A stretch of 64,000 nucleotides of DNA. Source: Lethocerus indicus (Eukaryota > Arthropoda > Insecta > Hemiptera > Belostomatidae). The translations under genes and the position numbers were made by a program. Shown in pieces: positions 47,276 through 59,605 of this stretch. Location of the stretch: positions 1,639,575-1,703,574 of the forward strand of contig JACDQD010000005.1 of NCBI GenBank assembly GCA_019843655.1, in the 5' to 3' direction. How positions within the stretch are numbered: the first letter of the stretch is position 1; each line of letters starts with the position of its first letter. The notes below the pieces were generated by a model, which saw nothing but the letters and a program-made list of their open reading frames with translations, was not told where the DNA came from and searched no databases.

Positions 47276-48022
47276 GATCATAGCTAATTATTATAGTATT
47301 ATGTGGTGTAAAGTTATATGGCAACAGAGTTCATTAATACAAAACAAAGATGAAATATAACAGGTTACAAGTACCTAACGCTCACCCTAGAAAGCTCTAA
47401 GGCGACCGGGTGTTTAGGCGCCTTCCCATTGTATATGTTTTCCAGTGTTTCTTCCCAGAATGCGATTCTCATTTGAGCAGCATTTTTTTCTCTGGCTTGG
47501 TCGGCGACTTTGGCCACTTCTATGTTGAAGGCTCGGACGGCAAAGGCCGGCTCGCGAATCCCTTTAGGAAGGAGGAGCGAGCACAGGAAATTTTCATGAT
47601 CGAACCTCCTGGAACAGTTTTAAAAAAATAAATAAGCGATATACCTCGTTTCCATCCGTAGCTAAAAGTTCTAGAATAAAATAAAATTATGTACGCTATT
47701 GGGGAGCTTTAAGGTCTTCAATGGCCTGTGTTCTAGTAGAGCTCGCTCAGTGTTTCATTGAATTAATAATATATTCAACATTTCTTTACCAATCGAGACA
47801 ACTATTACAGAGCGCTGAAAGAATCACTATACTGCCTCTGTTACGTTAAAAATAGTCATTGGTCAAGATATAATGTTGGCAAATTTCAACATATTACCTA
47901 ACCATGTCCAGGCAATAGTCGGCCGGTGAATTTCCAGCAGAAGTACTCTTCTGGCGGTTCTGGACACGGCCCTTGCCCGTCAGCCACAGCGGTTTCAATC
48001 GGAGTCGAGATCTGAGGAACAT
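44933..48022 (-). CDS. NDUFAF6: NDUFAF6, mitochondrial complex I assembly factor
   Basis: A mitochondrial protein needed for early complex I assembly, with a phytoene/squalene-synthase-like fold (Drosophila sicily is the counterpart). Exons in transcription order: 48022-47898, 47608-47386, 47031-46872, 46188-45953, 45118-44933; about 309 aa, all junctions in phase (human 333). Recognisable blocks: DYCLDMVRRFDHENFLCSLL across the exon 1/2 join, FWEETLENIYNGKAP, VHGDHAASHLGKAQGLVTL, and C-terminal FLPAVAVDVFLEKLRLLDF followed by DIFNPK. The first ATG gives an Arg/Lys-rich, acid-free start (MFLRSRLRLKPLWLTGKG), consistent with a mitochondrial targeting peptide. The frame is open further upstream but without an ATG. 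No key block is missing. Confidence 0.95.
47246..47275 (+). repeat. (TA)n tract
   Basis: A short TA array in NDUFAF6 intron 2. Confidence 0.85.
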
Positions 48023-49607
48023 GACACCGAAATTTAAACGAATTCGAGACTCAAATGAAATTATGAGTCGGCATAGGGCAATTCGGAATAGCGCCACTAC
48101 CAATTCTATATCTACAACCAGTGCGCATACCTTCTCTGGTTATAAATTATGGCATTGCATAGATTATTATCAGGGAAAATTAAAAGTACAGAATAAAAAA
48201 AGAATTATATTTTTTAAATTTATAAGTAATTAATTTTAACGATGAGAACCCATTACCTTTGATAGCACTTCTTCATACTCACCAACAGTACTGAAAATAT
48301 AGTTCGCTAGTTTTTATAAAAGTTTTCGTAAAACGAATTGAGTAATTTAAATACGCGCGAAATCGCCCATTTTCGTCCGTAATTTCGACAAAAAACGAAA
48401 TTGAAGTGACGAAGAAAGTTAATAGCGTCGATACTGATCGATGCGGCATTGGAGTTGGTAAGTCAGCAGATTTCGAAGGTGTATCTCATGTTTATCAGCG
48501 ATCGGATTTACTAATATCCACGATATTCTGCGTCGACTATTTTACGCTCAAGGTAATTCCGGCCGGCCGTTTTTCACTCCGCGACGAGTTATTTCGCCGG
48601 CCCCTCCGGGTCGACAGATTGTTGCAGTTGTTTTGCAACATTCGCCCGACAACGATGCCTATATTTCCGATTTATTTTTACCGAGGCTAAGCCTATTTTC
48701 AAGTTGACCCCTATTGAAATGGGTAATTGAACTAATTTAAAAACCGCCGAATCGCTCTACGGACTAAATAATTTTAATTACTGGCGTGTCCGTTCCGACG
48801 ACCCTTTTCTTCGACGAATTCCGAGAGAGAATTAAATCACGAAATTGTTTCCCCCCCGTTGTATTTTTCGTAAGAATTTCACATTCCTTTCAATGGGTAT
48901 TTGTGCGTCGGACGGATTTTTCATCCAACGTATTCTGTTTTCATCTTTAACATAATTTATTTTGTTAACGTTTACATCTGTGCCTGTGATATTAATTATT
49001 CTCCGTAGGAGATAAGCGAGATAAAACAGTTAAAGTTCATTTTTAGCATTTGCCCCCTTGAAAATGGTAATCGGTTGATTTTGACATAATCAGGAGGTTA
49101 TAGTTGTGGAGTCATACTCCCACTCCTAGAAGAAATATATTAATATAGTGAAAATAAATCTATTCGAATAACCCGACATAGCTTAAATTATTTGGAATAA
49201 AACATGGATTTGGTCCTATGTTAGGTCGGTCTCAATTTTCTATATAGCATTCTGTCGATAAATAACAGGGTGGACAAGATTCTACATTGTTAAAGGTAAC
49301 CGAACCATTTGCTAACAGAATGATACTGTTGACGGCTAGTAGCCGAAACCGATCTCAACTGGTGACAGACAATCATACCTTTGATAATACCATTAATTCT
49401 CACGGATCTACGTTTAACAGTTTAAAAGAGAATAGTTTGATTAAAGAAAAAACATTCTTCGTGTTTCCAAAGAAAATTCAATTGTCTAATTAAGCTTAAA
49501 CAAGGTCTTTATTAAATAAACTTAATTATGTCTGATTCAAATCCGAAAGCGTGTATTCGAATAAATTTCCTATTTTAACTAATTCCATTTTATTTGCCCA
49601 ATTACAG
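48023..49607. other. Divergent intergenic region between NDUFAF6 and Rpn3
   Basis: This must hold both promoters. A moderately GC-rich patch at 48380-48690 could contain the untranslated first exon of Rpn3, because a good acceptor (TTTGCCCAATTACAG, exon from 49608) precedes its start codon by 20 nt. The exact upstream exon cannot be fixed. Confidence 0.5.
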
Positions 49608-49627
49608 GGAATAAATTCAGTATAAAG

Positions 49628-51124
49628 ATGACAGCCGAGACCGTGACGGACGTGGAGATGAAGAATGTGGACAGTCCCTCCGCCGAGAATTCTGTGGACA
49701 CCGGCGGTGACCATCAGACCATTCAGGATATCAGGGAACACGCCCGTCTCATAGAGAAAGCGGTCCAGAGCAAAGAGCCGCGCTTCATGCTGCGCGTACT
49801 GCGCTGCCTGCCGAATACGCGGCGTAAATTGAACCATACGGTTTTGCGCGGCATAGTCAGTGGGTTCTACACGCACTCGAGCGCCGAGAAAGACACCCTG
49901 CTCAGTTTCATCGACGAGCCGATGGAAACTGAAACTCAGACCGCCGGCAACAGCCAGCAGAGGATGAGGAGCACGAAGAGTTCTTCGACTCCGCTCCTGC
50001 CCGAGGTCGACGCCTACCTCCACCTGTTGGTGCTGGTCAAGCTTCTGGATTCGGGCAAATACCAGGACGCCGTCAGGTGTTCGGACCTGCTGATGGCCAA
50101 GGTGACGGGCCAGAACAGGCGCACTTTGGACCTGCTCACGGCCAAGTGCTATTTCTATCACTCCCAGTCGTACGAGCTCACCGACCAGTTGGACAAGATC
50201 AGAGGTTTCCTGCATTCTAGGCTGAGGACAGCGACGCTGAGGAACGACTACGAGGGCCAGGCCGTACTGATCAACTGCCTGCTCAGGAACTACCTCCATT
50301 ATAACTTGTACGACCAGGCGGACAAGCTGGTCTCGAAGTCCGTCTATCCGGAGATGGCTAGCAACAACGAGTGGGCCAGGTTCTTGTACTATTTGGGCAG
50401 GATAAAGGCGGCCAGGCTGGAATATTCGGAAGCGCACAAGCATCTGGTGCAGGCGATGAGGAAAGCTCCGCAGAGCGCCGCCGTCGGGTTCCGCCAGACC
50501 GTCCAGAAGTTGGCGGTGACCGTGGAACTGCTGCTGGGCGATATACCGGACAGGCAGATCTTCAGGCAGGCGGCGCTGAGGAGGTCGTTGGCGCCGTACC
50601 TCCAGCTGACGCAGGCGGTCAGGACGGGCAACCTGCAGAAGTTCGGCCAGGTGCTGGAGACGTACGGGCCGCAGTTCAGGTCCGACCACACTTTCACGCT
50701 GATCCTGCGCCTCAGGCACAACGTCATCAAGACGGCGATACGCTGCATCGGCCTCTCCTATTCGAGAATAACCCCAGCCGGCATCGCCCAGAAACTGTGT
50801 CTCGACTCGCCGGAAGACGCCGAGTTCATAGTCGCCAAGGCCATTAGGGACGGTGTCATCGAGGCGACCCTCGACCCTGAGCACGGCTACATGCAGAGCA
50901 AGGAAGTGACCGATATCTACTGCACCAGGGAGCCCCAGTTGGCTTTCCACCAGCGCATCTCCTTCTGTCTCGACTTGCACAACCAGAGCGTCAAAGCGAT
51001 GCGCTATCCGCCCAAATCCTACGGAAAGGACCTGGAGTCGGCGGAAGAGCGCAGGGAAAGAGAACAGCAAGATCTAGAATTGGCCAAAGAGATGGCCGAA
51101 GAAGACGACGATGTTTTTCCATAA
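49628..51124 (+). CDS. Rpn3: 26S proteasome regulatory subunit Rpn3/PSMD3
   Basis: A lid subunit of the 19S regulatory particle (Drosophila Dox-A2), which helps bind and position ubiquitinated substrates for degradation. One uninterrupted coding exon of 498 aa, close to the usual family length. Recognisable stretches: [79 protein letters not shown], and the C-terminal PCI/winged-helix part with [20 protein letters not shown] and [13 protein letters not shown]. The tail is acidic ([11 protein letters not shown]). The start is the ATG of [13 protein letters not shown], shortly after a probable 5'-UTR splice acceptor. The reverse strand is also open over most of its length (514 codons), a by-product of GC-rich codon use. 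Confidence 0.98.
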   Translation: MTAETVTDVEMKNVDSPSAENSVDTGGDHQTIQDIREHARLIEKAVQSKEPRFMLRVLRCLPNTRRKLNHTVLRGIVSGFYTHSSAEKDTLLSFIDEPMETETQTAGNSQQRMRSTKSSSTPLLPEVDAYLHLLVLVKLLDSGKYQDAVRCSDLLMAKVTGQNRRTLDLLTAKCYFYHSQSYELTDQLDKIRGFLHSRLRTATLRNDYEGQAVLINCLLRNYLHYNLYDQADKLVSKSVYPEMASNNEWARFLYYLGRIKAARLEYSEAHKHLVQAMRKAPQSAAVGFRQTVQKLAVTVELLLGDIPDRQIFRQAALRRSLAPYLQLTQAVRTGNLQKFGQVLETYGPQFRSDHTFTLILRLRHNVIKTAIRCIGLSYSRITPAGIAQKLCLDSPEDAEFIVAKAIRDGVIEATLDPEHGYMQSKEVTDIYCTREPQLAFHQRISFCLDLHNQSVKAMRYPPKSYGKDLESAEERREREQQDLELAKEMAEEDDDVFP

Positions 51125-51295
51125 TTTATAATAGTTACATTATTTTTTTTTTAATGAAACATTTTGTCGAATGAAAATATGTAATTTCAGCATTCCGGTG
51201 TTACGGATGCTTGGCAAAATACAAAATGGATTTATACCAGTTAAATTGGCACAGTAAATTGAGTGTTGACATTTATAATAATGTGTATTTACTAC

Positions 51296-51301
51296 AATAA
51301 A
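51296..51301 (+). terminator. Poly(A) signal of Rpn3
   Basis: AATAAA 172 nt after the stop codon, the first one downstream. Confidence 0.7.
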
Positions 51302-52668
51302 GTTTAATCTGAAGAATTAATTTATGTATTTCATCAGTTTTAATTTTGCTCCTATCCTATGAGCTGTTCCCTATCTACCTACAACAGCTTCATTACCATT
51401 GCAATACTGCAACAATGGAAATGAATGGTTTTTTTAGATACCTGGGTGCTTAATGCATCACCCAGTAATGCATTTTGCTTTAAAATAATGGTAGAAAAAA
51501 ATTTTAATACCAATTTCATGAATATATCACTGATTAGCACCACCTTGATCAAATATATCACATCATCCAGTCTTATTTTTGATTATTTTTCTAAATTTCA
51601 ATATTGTTAAACATAGCTTTCTTGTTGGAGCCATGAGTTGCTTTATGATGATAGTAAATTACCCCACTGCATCAGGATTTACATCACTATATCCAGAAGA
51701 TGTTTTTGGAGATATATGATTAAAATGAAACAACCAAGATGTGTAAGCATAGGTGCATCATTATCACAGAAAAATAAATAAATGGCATTTGGTTTTCAAT
51801 AAAAAAATAATGAAGGGAAAAAATGGATTATTTAAATAAATAATATTGCAAATTATGTACTAATATTGCGCATGATAAATACTAGAAATATATATATATC
51901 CAGTTAACACAAATAAATGACAGTGTACTTATGTTGTTTGCAATATTTGTAATAAATGTGGTAAAAGGTAGAAATAAAACATCAAACAAGCTTATCGTAT
52001 ATACAGGTTTTTTGGTTTTTATTTTAAATAGTTTCTTTTTAAAGTACACAAAGGTAAAATATTTTTAATTCACACGGTACAATTTAACAAGTATTATAAC
52101 TTTATTATGACTTGATATTATGTTGACACTATTTACAGTTTTACTTAATTATGTACACACCCATGAACACAGATAAAGGTCACTAATTTATTTCTGTGAT
52201 TTCTCAAAATATTTTGTCTTCCTATGCATTTCACAAACTCAGGAGATTTAATAAAAAAAAGAAATGTTTTACGGTTGAATTCGATACTCAAAAAATATAA
52301 GCCACTACGAAGTATAACCACAGGATACCTGGTTAATAGTTATGTCTTAATTTTATTTATTAAAAAATTTTTTTCACATTTTAAATATTACCAATAATAT
52401 CGATCGTCACTAATTTTTGCATTTTGGATTCACGTGTCATGGACACCATGGACAAAACCTAAATCAACCAATTTAAAAAACATGTTTTTACTCGATTTTT
52501 TTTCTAACATTTTATTCAACCTATTATTTTGTGAAAATTAATCACAACTGGAATCATCATTTTCTACGTGTGAAACAATAAAATTTATCAGATTGTTTTA
52601 AATTGTTCCGTCTTTATACTGCTTTTGAGATTTCTTTGCATATTACATAAAAATAAATAAATAAATTT

Positions 52669-52672
<4 letters not shown>

Positions 52673-52717
<45 letters not shown>
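52673..52717 (+). repeat. (TA)n microsatellite
   Basis: About 22 TA units. Confidence 0.95.
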
Positions 52718-52720
<3 letters not shown>

Positions 52721-53113
52721 TAAACAGATCAGAACATGGAAGTCCATTGTTTTTTATCAATACAAATAACCCCTTTTTATAAACTCAAATCCCTGAAATT
52801 CAATCATTAACATTCATAATATCAAGGTGTTTCAATAGCCTAAATATAATTTATAATCCATGGTGACTTCAATGTCTGTTTTGACAGAAGTTAAGTACTG
52901 AAAACGTGAGCGTATCACTGCAGACAGCAACTGTTCATTATTATACGTATGGAACAAAGATTTTTCAACATTTTTTCCTTTTTTTATCAGTAAATAACAA
53001 GGACTATATACAATATCTTACAATTAAAAAAAGTATTGTGTACAGCATGAGAACTGATATTGACAAAACCTAAGAGAAAAAATACAACTGCAATCCGTCT
53101 GTCGATTAATATT

Positions 53114-53372
53114 CCGTATATTTTTTTTCCGTTCTTGCAACCGAGTTTGGCTTTTACATAACACTAACGTTACATGTGTATTTACTAACTGGATGGTTAT
53201 ATATCCCCCCCTGCCGTCATTCTATTGTATGTACATAAATATAGCGATAGTTTGAACCTGTCAATTCATATATTTGTAGCCATACACAGCAAATATACAA
53301 ATATTGTATGTATAGGCCATTGCTTTGTGTTTTTTTTCATTTAACATAAATAAGAAAACAGAAAAAGTTAAA
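53114..53372. repeat. Segmental duplication A, block 1, 3'-UTR copy
   Basis: Near-identical to 59284-59540, for example TTCTTGCAACCGAGTTTGGC and TATAGCGATAGTTT. Differences are scattered substitutions and small indels. Confidence 0.93.
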
Positions 53373-53730
53373 AAAATTTAACATTAAATAGGAAGGTTTT
53401 AAATTAATATTTCCTTTAAGAATGCCATAAATCAAAATGCATGCTGATAATGAGATCTCTTTCCATATTATACTTCTATTTTTAATGGTATTTATTATAA
53501 ATTAATTTTCCTAAAAGTGGAAAATGCATTTTTTCTTTACAAATTTTATTATATCTAAAGAATTCCGACTTTGTTCTCATAAGAAATCATAAATACTACA
53601 GGGTTTGAAATTTTTTTTCTCACTTTATTCGTTACTGTAAATGAAACTAAAAGTTAAGATTGAAAAATTGAGAACACAACTTTAACGGTTTTATAATAAT
53701 GGTCCACTATATATTATGTAGATATATAAT

Positions 53731-54034
53731 ATGTAGTATGCAAGATTTGAACAAAAAAGAAACATAAAAATTACTAGAAAACAAATTTTTAAACAGTTTA
53801 AAATTTAATTTTCATTAAAAAAGAAAAACTGTCAACAATATTTAAATATAATATTGGAAGTTAATAGAAGTAATAACAATAATTGACCTATTTGATGTCT
53901 GTAAAAAATTATTATGATTCAGTATCACACTCTCAGAAACAAAAAAATGATTACAAGTGTTATCTCAGATCCCACAATTATTGTTAAAAATAGAGTATTT
54001 TTTAAAAAAAGTCAAAAAACTGACTAAGGTGAAA
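53731..54034. repeat. Segmental duplication A, block 2, 3'-UTR copy
   Basis: Near-identical to 59600-59900, starting GTAGTATGCAAGATTTGAAC and ending ACTGACTAAGGTGAAA. Here about 360 bp separate the two blocks; in the other copy a (TA)n array replaces that spacer. Confidence 0.93.
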
Positions 54035-54401
54035 ACAAAAAATGAAAATAGGATTTAGTTATTGGCCATTTTCAATTTCACTAAATGCCCCCCTCCCCAC
54101 GATTCGTCCCTCGGCGTTAACACGCTATACATCCACATTTTACTTGGTCGGGCGCACCAATTATGGATTCTATACAAATAAATAATTAACATTTTATCAC
54201 TTCAACTGGGCAAATATCAAAAGAAAAAATGAACGATCGCGATTATTTATACATATACTCATACATATATAGAAATATATATAAATATACGTATACAACA
54301 ATAATAAGTCAGTACAGAATATATATTTATATATATGTATATGTTTATATACATAAATTATTTACAGTCTTTGTTTGTACCATAGCTATAACAAAATGCG
54401 G

Positions 54402-54407
<6 letters not shown>

Positions 54408-54453
<46 letters not shown>
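54408..54453 (+). repeat. (TA)n microsatellite
   Basis: About 22 TA units downstream of the zinc-knuckle gene stop. Confidence 0.95.
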
Positions 54454-54456
<3 letters not shown>

Positions 54457-54849
54457 TTTTTTAAATATATCGGAAGGACGTTTTATCATAGTAGTAGTAA
54501 TGTACTTTAATTGTAGTAATAATAATAATAATAATTAATAATATTAATAGTATTTAGTATTAAGATGTTTGGTTTCAATTACTGTTTGCACCGCGCCAAT
54601 CCTCTTTAAATTAACAGTAAATCCGAAAAGTGTGATTAATTATCGGTTGGGGCTGTTGTTGCTGTTGTTGATGGTTGTGATTGTGGTGGCGGTGGTGGTT
54701 GTAGTGTTGTTGGTGGTGGCTGCTGTTGTTGTTGTTGTTGTGGCGGCTGTGGTGGTGGTGGTTGTGGTTGTGGTTGTGGTGTTGTTGGTGGTGATGATTG
54801 TGGAGGCTGTGGTGATGATACTGAGCGGTGGCGTCAGTCGCTGTATTCT

Positions 54850-57800
54850 CTACGCTGGTCGTCGTCGTCGTTGTGGCCGTCGCCGCGGCCGCAGCTGTGG
54901 CTGTGGCTGTGGCTGCGGCTGTGGCTGTGGCTGCGGCTGCGGTGGGCTAGCTGCTCGCGCCCCACGTATGTCACTTGTCCGACGCGTTCGAACAGTCTCC
55001 GCCCGTCGAACTGCTGCTGGCCGCGCTGTTGTTGCTGTTGCCCGCGCCATTTCCTCCGCCACCGTTACCACCGCCCCGCCGCCGCCTCCCGAGCTACTGG
55101 GCGGAGGCGGCTTCTGGTACGAGGTGTAATCGATCCTGTACTGACCTGCAAAGAGCGCAGTTCAAACCATGAATGACAGGGGGTGGGTGGGTTTCAATAT
55201 TGCAGGTTTCGTGCGCTTCCTCACCAATCTAGCAAAACAGACTAAAGAGGAGACAGAAGAACACGAAATCTACAGTATTTCAAACCCCTCGCAGGCCACA
55301 AAACAGGTTTCAATATTCTACTGTATGCTCTCAGAAATCTTATATTAAGAGGGCCAAGAATATAGGAAATGGAGTAATAAACAGCTAATACACTGGTAAT
55401 AAACCAGAAATAAACGGCTTATCTTAGAACCACCGATGTCTGACTCCATTGGCACCCACAATTACCTGGCCGCCGAAGCCCTCTCAGAAGTAAAAATCAC
55501 TAAATGGATACCTAACCCGGATTTCTGGAGTTCAAAAATTAAACATTTTTGAAGGAAAAAAAATTGCCATACACCATTTCTATTACAATAGGGTAATTTC
55601 ACAGCTGAAAAAATGCAATAAATTAGAATTTAAACTAACTCCAACACGTATACCAATGAAAATGTATACTGAGAGGGTAAAGAAAATAGGTAGAGGAGAA
55701 ATAACACTGAAATAAAGAAGGAAATAGTTCATCTTAGAGTATAAAACTAAAGAACCAAAAAACTGCCAACTAATTATTGGAAGTAAGGGGATGGCTAGAG
55801 AAAGTAGATATACTGAAACCAGTTTCCCTTTTAAAATATTCCACTCGTACTTATACTAAATAAATACTTATAAAACAAATATTACCCGTGACATTATATT
55901 ACTTTAAGCAGACAGGTATCTGTATAAGTTAAAGCGATAATTTTTATTATTATTTTAAGTATTGCTTTTGTGGACTTTTGTCCCCTCTCACCGGTTGGGT
56001 CTTTTGCTGGAACGGTGAGAGATGACAAAAGACCATGAAAACTACCAACACTCGCATTAACACTTTAGTGGCCCCTCACACAACATGTGCTCTACGTTGG
56101 TGTCGTATGCAAAGCTACCGTACAAGCGCTAGTGGCCCCCGGCAACATTTGATTGTGTAGACGTGCGGCCATTAAAGTGTTAAGAAGCTGTTTGCGCAAG
56201 ATAAAAAGCTATACAAGGTAAAGATGAGACATAAAATAAGTTTACCGACCTTGCTTGGTGACCTCCTCGATGGTGGCCTCCGGGCAGTCGGCGGCGACGT
56301 GGCTCTGGCTGCCGCAGTTGTAACAGGAGATCTTGTGCGGAGGCACGATGGCGGAGTAGGGCGGCGGCGGGGGCGGTGCGACAAACGCCTGCGCCGGGGG
56401 TGGCGGAGGCGGCGCCGTGTACTGGTAGACTATCTCGCCGTTGGGCTGGAAAGCAGGGTACGTGTGCCTGACGAAGCCGCCCCCGGGGAACGCCGCTGCG
56501 ACAGCCGCCGCCGCCGCAGCAGCCGCCGCTGACCCGCCGGGGTACCCTCCGGGGCCCCTCATGTAGTGGCCACCGCCTCCGCCTCCACCTCCACCTCCAC
56601 TCATGTATCCTCCCCCTCCTCCACCTCCATTGCCCCCCGTCGAGTAGAAACCGCCCGGGTTATCGCTCCCGAACACCTTACGCTCGTCCACTCCTCCATT
56701 GGCGACGTTTGAACTCAAATCTCTCCGCCTGAAGTTGAACAAATTATATCATTTGATATACGAAACCATCACAAAAAGTCTATATTTTTAGAAATGCAAA
56801 GAACTGTTTATTTCTATAACATTTACATCATTTTAAAGGTTGAAGAATTATTTATTTTTCTACATAATTGCCATTTCGGTCAATGCATAGAATGTGCATG
56901 TCATACTGGCTCATTTTCGGCATTGAACCTCATCTTTCACTTCTTTGTTCATCACAAACACTTCTCAACTCTCTATATAAATTGTGAATGCTTTTGAGAA
57001 TTCACCGCATATTACATAAAAATAAATTTATACATACAATATGAAATAATAATTATTAAGTTCAATCTATTGAGATATAATGTAGAGTTTCTATGAGACG
57101 GGGAAATATACCCATGGACATAGGTATAATATTATTGGAAGTATTGTCCCATTTGTTTAAATTATTTTAATAAGTTTGAATAAAGAACTAACGTGAAAGT
57201 AATTTTGGAGGAATCCAAAAAATTTTGTAAAAGGGCTCCTTTTAATACTCTACAAATGAGTAATAGTAGTAAAGTTTTTAGTAATGACACTGCAGTGCAT
57301 ACAGTGGTTTTATGTGAATTCATAACATAGAGGAACAAAATGTAACCCAACAATGGTATTGCAGGTACAATGAACAGACAAATTAGTTTAATATACCTGT
57401 TTTGTGGTCTGCAAAGGGTTGGAATACCGTAAGTTCGTGGAGTTTCTGTCTCCTCTCACTGGTTCGGTCTTTTGCTAGACAGGTTTCGGCTGCTCGCCAT
57501 CTTCAGTAGCGGTGTTAGTCACTGTTGGCACTTTGAATGTTTTTTGGGAATCCTCACTGCAGTGTTACTTTCACTTGCACTACTGTAGTGCTTGTCAGTT
57601 GTAGATATACGCATTTTGTTATTGTTATTGAGGAATTATGTTTGTCTCAATCCTAATAAAAATATCCAACCCAAATTAGACAAACATAATTCCTCAATAA
57701 CAATAACCAAATGCGTATATATACAACTGACAAACACTGCCACTTAAAGTGCCAACAGTGACTAACACCGCTGCTGAAGATGGCGAGCAGCCAAAACCGG

Positions 57801-59536
57801 TCTAGCAAAAGACCAAACCAGCGAGAGGAGACAGAAACACCACGAAACTACGGAACAGACAAATTTTTCTTACATATTTGGTATACAGAACTCATTCACA
57901 AATGCATCTTTTTTATGTACAAATGTTGATGCGATGTTACCTGTGCGCAGGGTTGGGTCCTCTGCCTCTGGGTAGGGTCTGTATTCCGGGCGGGTTAGAC
58001 CTGTTCCTGCCTATACCCCTGGGCCTTGGGTGAGGGCCGCTGCTGGGGTGGCCTCCCCTTCTGTCCTCCCCCGACTCTCTACTTGACCTTTCATCGCATC
58101 CGCCACCTCCTCCCAGTCCACATACCATGTCTCCGCTCATCAGGCCCCCTAAAACATTCGTCAATACCCACACTTAACATTCACATATTAACAAAAAATC
58201 TCTTCACGTATATTCGCAACATAGTACTCATCGATTTGTTGAATATACTACCGAATATCCACAAATGATATGTAATTTAAAAGCTTCAGTGCTCCACTGA
58301 TTACATTGAAAATGCATCTCCGAACTAAGACACGAATACCACAAAAATCGATTCCAACTCATTGCAAAAAAACCTAACGGTATGCCGAGTATGGTTCATT
58401 CAGAAAAAACTTAATGAGCATAATTCTGCATATCATATTATAAAATACAGTGATGTTGTTATGCATAGTAAAATGACATAGTTGTTATACATAAATTTTT
58501 CATGTAAGAGTCAGTGATCTTCCCTAATCAAAATGATCCTTTAGTTTATGTTTATTTTCTTATTCACAATCACAATCAACATTTTTCTTTATAATACAAA
58601 AGAATTATTAAAATTGATTGATATTTGTCTAAATGAGAGTGTTTTGTTTGACAACATTATTTTTTCCTTTAAAGAAATCAAAATATGTACAGCAATTTTC
58701 ATGCATTCTTGCAAAAATTGCTTAGCACTAAAACGGTTAAATTTATACAGCACAAGTGATAAGTGCAACTATGCACTTTTTGTGATGCTTAGAGAGCACT
58801 CATTTCACCCCTTATTACTTTCACTTTCTTTATTTAAAACTAACACCCATGGCAGGGTCAGGTTTTTTTTATTATTTCTTATATTCTTAATGTATATTCA
58901 CAACATTATACTCATCAATATGTTGTGATAACGCACTACCGAATATCCACAAATGATATATAATTTAAAAGCTTGAATACCACAAAAATCAATTCCAACT
59001 CATTGCAAAAAAAAACCCAATGGTATGTCAAGTATGGTTCATTCAGAAAAAACTTAATGAGCATAATTCTGCATATCATATTATAAAATACAGTGATGGT
59101 AAATTTAAGAAATACAGTTAGCTTTATATATTTATGGGGAAGTATTCGAGAAAACTCTGCCTCTTCTGATTTCTTTGGCCCTATTCTAAACTGGATTCAA
59201 ATTTTTGCATTGATCTACAACTGACAATACAATAACTAGTAAATAACTATGGCTTCCACTTTCACTCCGGGAATATAAAATTCCCTATATTTTTTTTACC
59301 ATTCTTGCAACCGAGTTTGGCTTTTACATAACACTAATGTTACATGTGTATTTACTAATTGGATGGTTATATATCCCCCCTGCCATCATTCTATTGTATG
59401 TACATAAATATAGCGATAGTTTCAACCTGTCAAATCATATGTTTGTAGCCATACACAGCAAATATACAAATATTGTATGTATAGGCAATTGCTTTGTGGT
59501 TTTTCATTTAACATAAATAAGAAAACAGAAAAAGTT

Positions 59537-59605
<69 letters not shown>

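Larger units (their letters stand above)
51125..54849. other. Convergent 3' regions of Rpn3 and the zinc-knuckle gene
   Basis: The Rpn3 poly(A) signal lies at 51296. The rest is very AT-rich and most of 52000-54849 probably belongs to the long 3' UTR of the - strand zinc-knuckle gene. It has (TA)n arrays at 52673-52717 and 54408-54453 and a CAN/CAA-repeat block at 54640-54830. Parts of it (53114-53372 and 53731-54034) are duplicated in an intron of that gene. No independent gene seen. Confidence 0.6.

Noticed and set aside
49526..51070. 514-codon - strand ORF opposite Rpn3
   Set aside because: It mirrors the GC-rich codon pattern of the genuine Rpn3 frame, has no recognisable family, and runs into AT-rich DNA at one end.
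54569..55129. + strand ORF rich in Val and Leu, then Cys-Gly
   Set aside because: It is the reverse complement of the trinucleotide-rich last exon and 3' region of the zinc-knuckle gene.
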